Shown here: piece by piece, positions 6,072 to 6,096 of the stretch
Layout of the letters: each line of letters begins with the position of its first letter
How positions within the stretch are numbered: position 1 is the first letter of the stretch
From: Deltaproteobacteria bacterium
GTDB lineage: Bacteria; Myxococcota_A; Polyangia; Polyangiales; Ga0077539
Length of the DNA stretch: 6,096 nucleotides
Assembly (NCBI GenBank): GCA_947494865.1
Contig: CANMAT010000259.1
Coordinates: forward strand, 1 to 6,096
Reading direction: 5' to 3'
Program-made: the position numbers and the translations under genes
The notes under the pieces: generated by a model
What the model was told of the DNA's origin: nothing
The model's input: only the letters and a program-made list of their open reading frames with translations
Databases searched by the model: none

Positions 6072-6096
6072 CGCGGGTCACGCGCGCTCAGGAGCA

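Overview
The window is very GC-rich (by eye above 70%) and densely coding, with almost every third codon position G or C. This composition, a STAND-like ATPase of the kind often attached to Ser/Thr kinases, and a DnaK-like protein carrying a very long Pro/Ala-rich segment all suggest a myxobacterium (Myxococcota). That assignment is inferred from style; no marker gene is present.

Layout: (1) Bases 1-1438, plus strand: the C-terminal part of a large AAA/STAND-type ATPase-regulator whose P-loop lysine and Walker B acid are replaced. Its true start lies left of the window. (2) After a 10-base convergent gap, three genes lie on the minus strand. In transcription order they are a small HExxH zinc-metallopeptidase-like protein (6071-5523), an Hsp70/DnaK-like protein of 1110 aa (5379-2047) and a 172-aa J-domain protein (1967-1449). 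A 143-base intergenic region (5380-5522) holds a perfect inverted repeat and short direct repeats and probably contains the Hsp70 promoter. A 79-base gap with a good Shine-Dalgarno separates the Hsp70 and J genes, which probably form an operon.

The centrepiece is the Hsp70-like protein. Its nucleotide-binding domain is intact (about residues 1-382). It is separated from a recognisable beta-type substrate-binding domain (about 967-1092) by about 585 residues of low-complexity, probably disordered sequence, placed exactly at the interdomain linker. The helical lid is missing. The insert contains a heptad tandem repeat and recurring short motifs (F-x-[LI]-[DE]...FG and Thr-hydrophobic motifs). 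The J protein next door has an intact HPD motif and a TPR-like helical tail instead of the usual client-binding regions. The likeliest reading is a dedicated Hsp70/J pair of unusual architecture. What it acts on, and whether the peptidase-like and degenerate ATPase neighbours take part, cannot be decided from this sequence.

No tRNA, rRNA, CRISPR array or insertion sequence was seen. No stretch longer than 300 bases lacks a gene.
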